This document shows positions 26,333-34,574 of a stretch of DNA of 64,000 bases, one piece after another. Location of the stretch: assembly GCA_010092695.1 (NCBI GenBank), contig JAADJJ010000001.1, forward strand, positions 2,108,001 through 2,172,000, written 5' to 3'. The notes under the pieces are model-generated. The model did not search any database, was not told the origin of the DNA, and worked only from the letters and a program-made list of their open reading frames with translations. Position 1 is the stretch's first letter; every line of letters begins with the position of its first letter. Made by a program: the position numbers and the translations under genes. This DNA comes from Enterobacteriaceae bacterium 4M9. Its GTDB lineage: Bacteria > Pseudomonadota > Gammaproteobacteria > Enterobacterales > Enterobacteriaceae.

Positions 26333-27154
26333 ATGCAATCGCGACGTTTACACCGGTTATACCGTTTCAAGAAAAACAAACGCCAGCTGCGCCAGCGGTT
26401 GCGACAGCGAACCTTTTTCAGAGACCATGCGGGACCAGATAACATGGAGCAACTCAGAGTTGTAGTGTTGACCGGAGCAGGCATTTCTGCCGAATCGGGC
26501 ATACGGACCTTTCGCGCCGCCGACGGTCTGTGGGAAGAACACCGGGTGGAAGACGTGGCGACACCGGAAGGCTTTAGCCGTGACCCGGAGCTGGTGCAGC
26601 GTTTTTATAACGCCCGTCGCCGCCAGCTTCAGCAACCGGAGATTCAGCCCAACGCCGCGCACCTCGCGCTGGCTAAATTAGAAGCTGCCCTGGGCGATCG
26701 TTTCCTGCTGGTGACGCAGAATATCGACAACCTACATGAGCGTGCGGGCAATAAGAACGTCATTCACATGCACGGCGAGTTGTTGAAGGTGCGCTGCACT
26801 CAAAGCGGCCAGGTGCTGGCATGGGAAGATGACGTGAGCATGACCGAGCGCTGCCACTGCTGCCAGTTTCCGGCACCGCTGCGCCCGCATGTGGTGTGGT
26901 TTGGAGAGATGCCGCTGGGCATGGATGACATTTACCAGGCACTGGCGCAGGCGGATGTGTTTATTGCTATCGGCACTTCCGGGCATGTCTATCCCGCCGC
27001 GGGTTTTGTCCATGAGGCGAAGCTACAGGGCGCCCACACCGTAGAGCTCAACCTGGAGCCAAGCCAGGTGGGCAGCGAGTTTGAAGAAAAACATTACGGA
27101 CTGGCAAGCCAGGTAGTACCAGAGTTTGTCGATAAGCTGCTGAAAGGGCTGTAA
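26333..27154 (+). CDS. cobB: CobB, sirtuin NAD-dependent protein deacylase
   Basis: 273 residues. A basic N-terminal extension (about 1-37, rich in Arg/Lys) precedes the sirtuin core, which begins at an internal Met (26444) that would give the short isoform known from other enterics. Sirtuin motifs are LTGAGISAESGIRTFR, TQNIDNLHERAG and HMHGELL with the catalytic His. The zinc Cys residues are in VRCTQ and CHCCQF. It removes acetyl and succinyl groups from lysines. It is probably cotranscribed with nagK. Confidence 0.96.
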   Translation: MQSRRLHRLYRFKKNKRQLRQRLRQRTFFRDHAGPDNMEQLRVVVLTGAGISAESGIRTFRAADGLWEEHRVEDVATPEGFSRDPELVQRFYNARRRQLQQPEIQPNAAHLALAKLEAALGDRFLLVTQNIDNLHERAGNKNVIHMHGELLKVRCTQSGQVLAWEDDVSMTERCHCCQFPAPLRPHVVWFGEMPLGMDDIYQALAQADVFIAIGTSGHVYPAAGFVHEAKLQGAHTVELNLEPSQVGSEFEEKHYGLASQVVPEFVDKLLKGL

Positions 27155-27172
27155 CGCTCAGGCAGGACAATT

Positions 27173-27203
27173 AAAAAAGGCGGGCCGTCTGGCCCGCCTT
27201 TTT
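27173..27203. terminator. Bidirectional terminator between cobB and potD
   Basis: AAAAAAGGCGGGCC-GTCT-GGCCCGCCTTTTT: 8-bp GC stem with A and T tracts between two convergent genes, able to end both cobB and potABCD transcripts. Confidence 0.94.
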
Positions 27204-27215
27204 ATGTATGAGTGA

Positions 27216-28262
27216 TTAGCGTCCGGCTTTCAGGCGCTGGTAGTAGGTTTCATACAGCGTGCTGGCCTCGCCAACATCGTTTTGCCATTCGCCTTTATCA
27301 ATGGTCTGCTGGTCAGGATACAGTGACTTGTCGTTGGCGATTTTCGGGTCCAGCAGCTTGCGTGCGGCCAGGTTTGGCGTGGGGTAGCCGATGGTTTCCG
27401 CTACCTGTTTCGCCACTTCCGGGCGCAGCAGGAAGTTAATGAGCTTCAGCGCGCCGTCCACGTTTTTCGCGTTATCTGGAATCGCCAGGCTATCCATCCA
27501 GAAGATACCGCCTTCTTTCGGCCAGACTACGTCCAACGGTACGCCCGCCTGGCGCGCAACCCACGCAGAGCCATTCCACACCATCCCGAGGTTCACTTCG
27601 CCTTCCATATACGGATTAGCCGGGTTGTCGGAGTTGAACGCGGCAACGTTTGGCATCAGCTTTTGCAGCTCTTTATAGGCCGCTTCAATCTCTTTCGGGT
27701 CGGTGGTATTACCGGAAAGCCCAAGCTTGCGCAGTGCTACCTGGAACACTTCGCGCGCGTCGTCGGTCAGCAGCAGGCTATTTTTGTATTCTGGCTTCCA
27801 CAGGTCAGCCCAACTGGTGACGGTGGACGGGTCGATAGCCTCACCGTTTACGCCAATGGCCGTAGCACCCCAGATATACGGAATGGAATAGTCGTTATTT
27901 GGGTCAAACGGCTTGTTCAGCATAGCCGGGTCGAGATTGTCGAAATTGCTGAGTTTGCTTTTGTCTATTTTCTGGAGCATGCCTTCTTTGCGCATCTTGT
28001 CGACAAAGTAAGTTGACGGAACCACCAGATCGTAAGCACTGTCTTTGTAGGTTTTGAGTTTGGCGTACATGGTTTCGTTCGACTCATAGGTCGAATAAAT
28101 CACTTTGATGCCAGTCTCTTTAGTGAACTGCTCCAGCAGGCCAGGTGGCACATACTCGGTCCAGTTGTAGAAGTAGAGCGTATTGCCGTCGTTGGCGTGA
28201 GCCGCGCTCATGCCGAGCGCCAGAGCACCCGCTGTCAGCAGGTGGCGTGACCATTTTTTCAT
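27216..28262 (-). CDS. potD: PotD, spermidine/putrescine-binding periplasmic protein
   Basis: 348 residues with a signal peptide cleaved near MSAAHA-NDG. The binding-protein fold carries the polyamine-site residues seen in YFYNWTEYVPP (about 30-40) and VVPSTYFVDKMR, with WGATAIGVNGE and EGEVNLGMVWNGSAW further on. Last gene of the potABCD transcript on the minus strand, delivering polyamines to PotBC. Confidence 0.96.
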   Translation of the reverse strand: MKKWSRHLLTAGALALGMSAAHANDGNTLYFYNWTEYVPPGLLEQFTKETGIKVIYSTYESNETMYAKLKTYKDSAYDLVVPSTYFVDKMRKEGMLQKIDKSKLSNFDNLDPAMLNKPFDPNNDYSIPYIWGATAIGVNGEAIDPSTVTSWADLWKPEYKNSLLLTDDAREVFQVALRKLGLSGNTTDPKEIEAAYKELQKLMPNVAAFNSDNPANPYMEGEVNLGMVWNGSAWVARQAGVPLDVVWPKEGGIFWMDSLAIPDNAKNVDGALKLINFLLRPEVAKQVAETIGYPTPNLAARKLLDPKIANDKSLYPDQQTIDKGEWQNDVGEASTLYETYYQRLKAGR

Positions 28263-28322
28263 TCTAACGTCCCCTGAGTGTGGCCTGACAGGGCAGGCCG
28301 GTTGTAATCACTGGTACAGGCG

Positions 28323-29105
28323 TTATGCCTGGCCTTTGGTTTTATCGCGTGCGATGACCTGGCTTATGATGACCAGAATGAGCGACAGCACCATCAGGAT
28401 GGTGGCCAGCGCGTTAACTTCCGGCGAAACACCGACTTTCACCATTGAGTAAATCTTCAGCGGTAAAATCTCATAGCCCGGACCGGTCACAAACGACGAC
28501 ACCACTACATCGTCCATTGAGAGCGTAAAGCTCAGTAACCAACCCGCTGCCACGGCGGGCATCGCCAGCGGCAGGATGATTTTACGCAAAATGGTGAATT
28601 CGCTGGCGCCCAAATCTTTGGCTGCCTCAAGCATCCGCACATCAAAGCCCTTCAGGCGTGAGTACACGGACACCACCACAAACGGCAGGCAGAAAGTAAT
28701 GTGTGAAAACAGCAGTGACCAGAAGCCAAGCTGGATGCCCAGCAGCATGAACAGCACCAGCAGCGAAATTGCCATTACGATATCCGGCGACATCATCACC
28801 ACAAACAGCATGCCGCTTACGAACGGCTTGCCGCGAAAACGGTAGCGATAAAGCGCCACTGCTGTAAGGGAGCCAATGAGCGTGGCAAAGCTTGCCGATA
28901 CAACCGCCATGGTCAGCGAGTGGCGCGCTGCCTGTAACAGGCTGTCGTTGTTCATCAGCAGGCCATACCATTTAGTGGTGTAACCTTGCCAGTTGATCCC
29001 AAAGCGTGAACTGTTGAACGAATTCACGATAAGAATCACGATCGGGATATATAAAAAGGCGTAAATGGCGGACATAAAGCCGCCGCGAAGCCAGCGTCCC
29101 ATCAT
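28323..29105 (-). CDS. potC: PotC, spermidine/putrescine ABC permease
   Basis: 260 residues with six transmembrane helices. The binding-protein-dependent permease signature EAAKDLGASEFTILRKIILP (about 168-187) docks on PotA. It overlaps potB by 4 bases. It forms the inner-membrane channel with PotB. Confidence 0.96.
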   Translation of the reverse strand: MMGRWLRGGFMSAIYAFLYIPIVILIVNSFNSSRFGINWQGYTTKWYGLLMNNDSLLQAARHSLTMAVVSASFATLIGSLTAVALYRYRFRGKPFVSGMLFVVMMSPDIVMAISLLVLFMLLGIQLGFWSLLFSHITFCLPFVVVSVYSRLKGFDVRMLEAAKDLGASEFTILRKIILPLAMPAVAAGWLLSFTLSMDDVVVSSFVTGPGYEILPLKIYSMVKVGVSPEVNALATILMVLSLILVIISQVIARDKTKGQA

Positions 29106-29959
29106 TCCAGTTCCACCTTCTTATTGAGCAGGCGCGAGGCGCGCCAGTAAACCAGCAGCATCAGCCCCATCACGACGGTCAACGTAATGCTGGTAGCCGC
29201 GCCAAACGGCCAGTCGCGGATATTGAGGAACTGACTCTTAATCACATTGCCAATAAGCAGGTTTTTAGCGCCACCCATCAGGTCAGAGACATAGAACAGG
29301 CCCATGGCTGGCAGCATCACCAGCAGGCAACCGGCGATAATGCCCGGCATCGTCAGCGGAATGATAATGCGAATAAAGGTTTGCAGTTTGCTGGCACCGA
29401 GATCGCGCGCCGCCTCAAGCAATGGCTTGTCGAGCTTTTCAATGCTGGAGTAAAGCGGCATCACCATAAAAGGCAGCAGAATGTAAACCAGACCGATAAT
29501 GACCGCACCGGGCGTGTACATAATGCGCATGGGCGTGTCGATAAGCCCGGTCCACAGCAGGAACTCATTCAGATAGCCACGGGTGCTGAGGAAAATCTTC
29601 AGACCATAGATGCGAATCAGCGAATTGGTCCAGAAGGGAACAATCAGCAGAAACAGCATCAGCGGGCGAATTTTGGCCGGTAGCTTTGCCAGAAACCACG
29701 CAAACGGCCAGCCGAGCAGCAGGCAGGCAACGGTTGCCAGGAGCGCCATATTCAGCGAGTGCAACAGCACTTCAAAATAGAGCGGGTCCAGCAGGCGGGC
29801 GTAGTTGTCCAGCGTGAAAACCATGCTGACAAAATTCGCATCATCGCGGGTCAGGAAACTGGTCACGATAATCATCAGGTTGGGCAGGAACACAAACAGC
29901 ACCAGCCAGCCGACGATGGTGGCAATCACCACATTCTGGAATTTACGCGAGCTCTTCAT
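29102..29959 (-). CDS. potB: PotB, spermidine/putrescine ABC permease
   Basis: 285 residues from ATG 29959 (MKSSRKFQNVV); nine further codons are open upstream. It has six helices and the EAA loop EAARDLGASKLQTFIRIIIP (about 187-206). The start lies inside the end of potA, so the two overlap by 17 bases. Partner of PotC. Confidence 0.96.
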   Translation of the reverse strand: MKSSRKFQNVVIATIVGWLVLFVFLPNLMIIVTSFLTRDDANFVSMVFTLDNYARLLDPLYFEVLLHSLNMALLATVACLLLGWPFAWFLAKLPAKIRPLMLFLLIVPFWTNSLIRIYGLKIFLSTRGYLNEFLLWTGLIDTPMRIMYTPGAVIIGLVYILLPFMVMPLYSSIEKLDKPLLEAARDLGASKLQTFIRIIIPLTMPGIIAGCLLVMLPAMGLFYVSDLMGGAKNLLIGNVIKSQFLNIRDWPFGAATSITLTVVMGLMLLVYWRASRLLNKKVELE

Positions 29960-31061
29960 CGGCCAGCACAACCTCCCAGCTTTCAACCCAGGTAACTGCC
30001 ATTTTCTGGTTCAGGGAATGGTCAAAATCCGGGTCGTCTTCGTTAAAGAATTCGCTCACCATCACCATCTTGCCGTTTTCCAGCTCGACGGTGGACTCCA
30101 GCGTCATGCCTTTATAGTTGCGCTCACGCACGTAGCCGATGAAGCCGTCAACCTCGCGTGCGTCGTTAATCTCTTCCACGCGCACATCCTCCGGGCGCAG
30201 CAACACCTTCAGGTGCTGGCCCGGCGTAACCGGGAAATTGACGTAGATATTGCACTCGTGGCCTTCAACATTAGCGCGCACGCGCTGCTCATCTTCGCGC
30301 TCAATGACCACGGCATCAAAAATATTGATTTCACCAATGAAGCTTGCCACGAACAGGTTACGCGGCTCCTCATAGATTTCGCGCGGTGAGCCGTCTTGCT
30401 CGATTTTACCATCACGCATCACCACGATGCGGTCTGACATCGTCAGTGCTTCTTCCTGGTCATGGGTGACGAACACAAACGTGATGCCAAGCTTACGCTG
30501 AAGCGCCTTCAATTCGTTTTGCATCTGCTTGCGTAGCTTGTAATCGAGAGCAGAAAGGGATTCATCAAGCAGTAACAGGCGTGGTTTATTGACCACCGCG
30601 CGGGCGATGGCAACGCGCTGCTGCTGGCCGCCAGAGAGTTGATGCGGACTGCGCTGGGCAAAGGCTTCCAGTTGTACCATTCTCAGCGCTTCTTCCACGC
30701 GCGGGGTGATGTCTACCGCCGGGCATTTCTGCATCCGCAGGCCGAAAGCGACGTTTTCAAACACCGTCATATGGGGAAACAGGGCATAGCTCTGAAAAAC
30801 GGTATTAACGTGGCGGTGCTCTGCCGGAACCTGGGTGATATCCCGGTCTTCAAGGATAATGGTTCCGGCATCAACATTTTCCAGCCCGGCAATAAGACGT
30901 AAAACGGTGGTTTTACCGCAGCCGGAAGGCCCAAGCAGCGTCAGAAACTCACCATTGTTTATTGTCAGGGAAAGGTTGGAGATAACGCTTTTGCCGTCAA
31001 AACTTTTGCCGATTTCCGACAGTTGTACCAGCGGTGAAAGTGAACGTCTCGTTGTATTCAA
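29943..31061 (-). CDS. potA: PotA, spermidine/putrescine ABC ATPase
   Basis: 372 residues. Walker A is GPSGCGKTTVL (about 42-52), signature LSGGQQQRVAIARA, Walker B LLLLDESLSALD, switch VTHDQEEAL. The C-terminal TOBE domain (about 250-372) contains RPEDVRVEEIND. First gene of the pot operon; divergent from pepT. The very N terminus differs from E. coli but the start ATG 31061 gives a normal length. Confidence 0.96.
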   Translation of the reverse strand: MNTTRRSLSPLVQLSEIGKSFDGKSVISNLSLTINNGEFLTLLGPSGCGKTTVLRLIAGLENVDAGTIILEDRDITQVPAEHRHVNTVFQSYALFPHMTVFENVAFGLRMQKCPAVDITPRVEEALRMVQLEAFAQRSPHQLSGGQQQRVAIARAVVNKPRLLLLDESLSALDYKLRKQMQNELKALQRKLGITFVFVTHDQEEALTMSDRIVVMRDGKIEQDGSPREIYEEPRNLFVASFIGEINIFDAVVIEREDEQRVRANVEGHECNIYVNFPVTPGQHLKVLLRPEDVRVEEINDAREVDGFIGYVRERNYKGMTLESTVELENGKMVMVSEFFNEDDPDFDHSLNQKMAVTWVESWEVVLADEELA

Positions 31062-31423
31062 TTTCTTACTCGGTCCCGTATTGGCGCGCCGGCGGGCACC
31101 GACGCAGGGTGTGTAGTTAACCCTCTCAGGTTGACGCGATCAGATGGTAACCGCAGGTGCAAAACGTTGCGCTCCCGCAGGTTAAGGGCTGGCATTCTAC
31201 GGCAAACGACCGGGATCGCCAATGCTAACAGACCATTATGGGAACAACGCGGCGTGTTCTGGCTACGTTTAAAGCAGGATCGTGCCTGATAAACCTAATT
31301 GTATGTAGGGATCACGTTTACATGATGAATATTTTTTAGGATGCAAGAGTAAAAGTGACCTGACGCAATATTTGTTGCAGAGTGGTTACTGATAATGTGT
31401 ATCAGTTATATGAGGGCGGATGC
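31062..31423. other. potA-pepT divergent control region
   Basis: 362 bases with no gene. It must hold the promoters of both operons. An inverted repeat ACTGATA-ATGTG-TATCAGT (31388-31406) lies 18 bases upstream of the pepT start. In Salmonella and E. coli pepT is induced anaerobically by FNR, but I could not find a good TTGAT-N4-ATCAA site; the repeat has a 5-base centre and is not an FNR box. Confidence 0.5.
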
Positions 31424-32665
31424 ATGGATAAATTACTGGAAAGGTTTTTGCACTATGTCTCCCTGGATACACAGTCCAGGCCTGGCGTGAAACAGGTGCC
31501 CAGCACCGAGGGCCAGTGGAAGCTGCTGCGACTGCTACAGACACAGATGGAGGCGCTGGGGCTTGCTGATATCACTCTCAGTGAGCGCGGTACATTGATG
31601 GGCACGCTGCCCTCAAACGTCAGTACGCCTGTACCGACGATTGGTTTCATTTCGCATGTCGATACGTCACCGGACTTTACCGCGAAAAACGTCAATCCGC
31701 AGATTGTGGAGGACTATCGCGGCGGCGATATTGCGCTCGGCATTGGCGATGAGGTGCTCTCACCGGTCATGTTCCCGGTGCTGCACCAACTGTTGGGGCA
31801 GACGCTTATCACCACTGACGGTAAAACGCTGCTGGGTGCGGACGATAAAGCCGGTGTTGCGGAAATCATGACCGCGCTTGCCACGCTTAAGGCCAAAAAT
31901 GTGCCGCACGGTGATATTCGCGTGGCGTTCACGCCGGATGAAGAAGTGGGTAAGGGCGCACAGCATTTTGATGTGGCAGCTTTTGGTGCGCAATGGGCCT
32001 ATACCGTAGACGGCGGCGGCGTGGGTGAGCTGGAGTGTGAAAATTTCAATGCCGCCTCGGTTACCATCAAAATTGTGGGTAATAACGTGCACCCTGGCAC
32101 GGCGAAGGGCGTGATGGTGAATGCGCTTTCGCTGGCAACCCGCATTCACGCTGAAGTTCCCGCGCAGGAAAGCCCCGAATGTACGGCTGGCTACGAAGGC
32201 TTTTACCACCTCACCAGCATTAAGGGCACGGTAGAGCGCGCTGAGATGCACTACATTATTCGCGACTTTGACCGCGAACAGTTTGAAGCACGCAAGCGTA
32301 CCATTATGGACATTGCCAAACGCGTGGGAAAAGGGCTGCATCCGGATTGTTACATTGAGCTTATCTTTGATGACAGCTACTACAACATGCGCGAAAAAGT
32401 CGCGGCGCATCCGCACATCGTTGAGCTGGCACAGCAGGCAATGCGTGACTGTGGGATTGAGCCTGACATGAAACCGATTCGTGGCGGCACCGACGGCGCA
32501 CAATTGTCGTTTAAAGGTCTGCCGTGTCCGAATATTTTTACCGGCGGCTACAATTACCACGGCAAGCATGAGTTTGTGACGCTGGAAGGGATGGAAAAAG
32601 CGGTGCAGGTGATTATGCGTATTGCTGAACTGACCGTCATGCGTGCAAAGCTTATTAAGAACTAA
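31424..32665 (+). CDS. pepT: PepT, peptidase T (tripeptidase)
   Basis: 413 residues from ATG 31424 (MDKLLERFLHYVSLDTQS). It is an M20 zinc aminopeptidase: the first zinc ligand is in FISHVDTSPD (about 76-85), the bridging Asp in LLGADDKAG, the catalytic Glu in TPDEEVGKG, and the late His in YNYHGKHEF. It removes the N-terminal residue of tripeptides in the cytoplasm. It ends a few residues later than the E. coli protein. Confidence 0.96.
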   Translation: MDKLLERFLHYVSLDTQSRPGVKQVPSTEGQWKLLRLLQTQMEALGLADITLSERGTLMGTLPSNVSTPVPTIGFISHVDTSPDFTAKNVNPQIVEDYRGGDIALGIGDEVLSPVMFPVLHQLLGQTLITTDGKTLLGADDKAGVAEIMTALATLKAKNVPHGDIRVAFTPDEEVGKGAQHFDVAAFGAQWAYTVDGGGVGELECENFNAASVTIKIVGNNVHPGTAKGVMVNALSLATRIHAEVPAQESPECTAGYEGFYHLTSIKGTVERAEMHYIIRDFDREQFEARKRTIMDIAKRVGKGLHPDCYIELIFDDSYYNMREKVAAHPHIVELAQQAMRDCGIEPDMKPIRGGTDGAQLSFKGLPCPNIFTGGYNYHGKHEFVTLEGMEKAVQVIMRIAELTVMRAKLIKN

Positions 32666-32990
32666 CGGCTGGTCAGTTAACCCGGTCTGGAGTGCGGCTT
32701 GCTGGCTCCAGACTGTTTATTTCTGAACGGAAAATGACCCGCGCAGGAATATATTACCTTCCATTTACCACGCGTTGCGCGTTATGTTGAGTGCCGATAA
32801 TTCGCTATAACACTGCGCTTTTGAAGGGGTAACAGCCCACTCCACGTTAACCCGTTTGCTGATGTCATTTCCCCCACCCATTAAATACAGAATAAAAAAC
32901 CACAATGCTCAGTCAATGAGAATGTATTTGGCGATTCTCCGCGTTTGTTTACTGCCATATTTTATGGGGTAAACGTAGAGGAGAGATAAA
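32666..32990 (+). other. Intergenic region after pepT
   Basis: 325 bases. A weak hairpin GTCTGGAG...CTCCAGAC (32685-32713) followed by TGTTTATTT may end pepT transcription. Beyond it the sequence is AT-rich. A clear Shine-Dalgarno GAGGAGAG (32979-32986) belongs to the small gene that follows. No other gene is supported. Confidence 0.5.
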
Positions 32991-33173
32991 ATGAAACCAG
33001 CGTTAAAAATACTGTACGCCATGATTATCTGGCTCTGTGTTACACAATATGCGTCTGCCTGTGTTTCAGCAGGATATAGCCACACGTGCAATAAAGATTG
33101 CTCTTCATGGTCAGGTATCTGGTACGGGCTTTGTGTCTGGGGGGCGATCAACCCTGCGTTCGCCCATAAATAA
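32991..33173 (+). CDS. Small secreted four-cysteine protein, unknown
   Basis: 60 residues with an excellent Shine-Dalgarno (GAGGAGAGATAAA-ATG). Residues 1-23 form a signal peptide (hydrophobic ILYAMIIWLCVTQ, cleavage near ASA). The mature part of about 37 residues holds Cys 24, 33, 37 and 48, rich in Trp/Gly (SSWSGIWYGLCVWG). If cleavage is at A23, Cys24 would be the first residue, but the ASA-C context is not a lipobox. It lies alone between pepT and the roxA terminator. I do not recognise it; two disulfides in the periplasm or medium are plausible. Confidence 0.6.
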   Translation: MKPALKILYAMIIWLCVTQYASACVSAGYSHTCNKDCSSWSGIWYGLCVWGAINPAFAHK

Positions 33174-33286
33174 GCTCACAGGAGAACGGGATTCATCTTG
33201 CTGACATAGCCAGATTGTCATTGGTGAGTTAACTACCCGCCCGGAGAATAATTCCTCGCGCTGTTCATGTGCTATCTCGTTAAATA

Positions 33287-33321
33287 AACAAAAGGTCGAC
33301 CAGCAACGCCGGGTCGACCTT
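33287..33321 (-). terminator. roxA terminator
   Basis: On the minus strand AAGGTCGACC...GTCGACCTTTTGTTT forms a stem with an 11-base loop and a U-rich tail, about 60 bases after the roxA stop codon. Confidence 0.8.
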
Positions 33322-33330
33322 ATAAACAGG

Positions 33331-33358
33331 GCAGATGGAATAACGTCATTCCATCTGC
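33331..33358 (-). repeat. Perfect 11-bp hairpin after roxA
   Basis: GCAGATGGAAT-AACGTC-ATTCCATCTGC is a perfect inverted repeat between the roxA stop and its terminator. It lacks a T run in either direction and may protect the 3' end of the roxA mRNA. Confidence 0.7.
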
Positions 33359-33378
33359 TGGGTAAGTCTCAAAACGAC

Positions 33379-34500
33379 TTAGTCGGTAAAGTACCAGTAG
33401 CCGCTATTAACCAGCGCCGCCAGTGCCGCCAGGAAGGACGGGTCGTCCAGCGCATCACCAAAGTGATGTGCCTGCAACTGCACGTTATCTGCCAGCGCAT
33501 TCAGTGCCGGGCGGTGTGGGCTTTCCACTTTCTCGCCGTTGACGAAAATGTCTTCACCAATGCGCAGCACGCGCAGGCCGCCGAGGCGGGTCAGCGTGTC
33601 GCCCTGAGAGAGCGCATCGTAGATTTCATCCGGTTGATACGGCGGCTCAGCAGGAGCAACGTCCAGTTCGTGACGTGACTGGGTGATAAATTCGCCGAAC
33701 CACTCGCGGAACTGGGTCGGTTCGTTAATCAGTTCCAGCATCATCTCGCGCACTCGCTCCAGTTCCTGCGGCAGAATGTCCGACGGATTGTCGCGCGCGG
33801 GCACGTCCGGGTCAGCATAGCGGCGGCTACCCAGTTCGCGGCTCAGCACAAAGTCAGCGAAGCCGCTAATCAGCTCACGCCCACTCGGCGCACGAAAGCC
33901 TACCGAGTAGTTCATGGAGTTTTCCAGAGAATAGCCTTCGTGCGGGAAACCCGGTGGAATGTAAAGGATGTCACCCGGCTCCAGCTCTTCGTCAATGATG
34001 GCCTGGAACGGGTCAACCTGTAGCAGGTCCGGGTGCGGGCAGTGTTGTTTCATCGGCGTTTTCTCGCCCACGCGCCAGCGGCGACGGCCAATGCCCTGAA
34101 TAATAAACACATCGTACTGATCGAGATGCGGGCCAACGCCGCCGCCCGGTACAGAAAAGGAGATCATCAGGTCATCCACGCGCCAGTCCGGCAGCACGCG
34201 AAACGGGCGCATCAGCGCTGAAGCAGGCTCGTGCCAGTGGTTTACTGCCTGCACCAGCAGCGACCAGTTGCTTTCGCCCATGTGATCGTAGCTTTCAAAC
34301 GGACCGTGACTGACCTGCCATTTACCGTCAAGATGGCTGACAAGGCGGCTGTCCACCTCGCTTTCCATCGCAAGGCCAGCGAGTTCGTCCGGTGAAATGG
34401 GGTCAATAAAGTTGGCGAACCCGCGCTTTAACACTACCGGGCGCTTTTGCCAGTAGCGTTGAATAAAGTCGGGCCAGTTGAGTTCTAAGTGGTAATCCAT
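33379..34500 (-). CDS. roxA: RoxA, ribosomal protein uL16 arginine hydroxylase
   Basis: 373 residues from ATG 34500, equal to E. coli RoxA (YcfD). It is a JmjC 2-oxoglutarate/Fe(II) oxygenase: the iron ligands are His and Asp of GGVGPHLDQYDVF (about 120-132) and the distal His in PPGFPHEGYS (about 184-193). It hydroxylates an arginine of uL16. The first ATG of the frame (34512) adds four residues. It follows phoQ in E. coli order on the same strand. Confidence 0.95.
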   Translation of the reverse strand: MDYHLELNWPDFIQRYWQKRPVVLKRGFANFIDPISPDELAGLAMESEVDSRLVSHLDGKWQVSHGPFESYDHMGESNWSLLVQAVNHWHEPASALMRPFRVLPDWRVDDLMISFSVPGGGVGPHLDQYDVFIIQGIGRRRWRVGEKTPMKQHCPHPDLLQVDPFQAIIDEELEPGDILYIPPGFPHEGYSLENSMNYSVGFRAPSGRELISGFADFVLSRELGSRRYADPDVPARDNPSDILPQELERVREMMLELINEPTQFREWFGEFITQSRHELDVAPAEPPYQPDEIYDALSQGDTLTRLGGLRVLRIGEDIFVNGEKVESPHRPALNALADNVQLQAHHFGDALDDPSFLAALAALVNSGYWYFTD

Positions 34501-34574
34501 GATGTTTTCCATCGCACGAGAAATGCTATCTATTCTGGCACAGGCGCCGCCTTTCGTCGTGGGGAATCTCCGGC

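Noticed and set aside
31388..31406. Inverted repeat upstream of pepT as an FNR site
   Set aside because: The half-sites are GATA/TATC with a 5-base centre, not TTGAT-N4-ATCAA.
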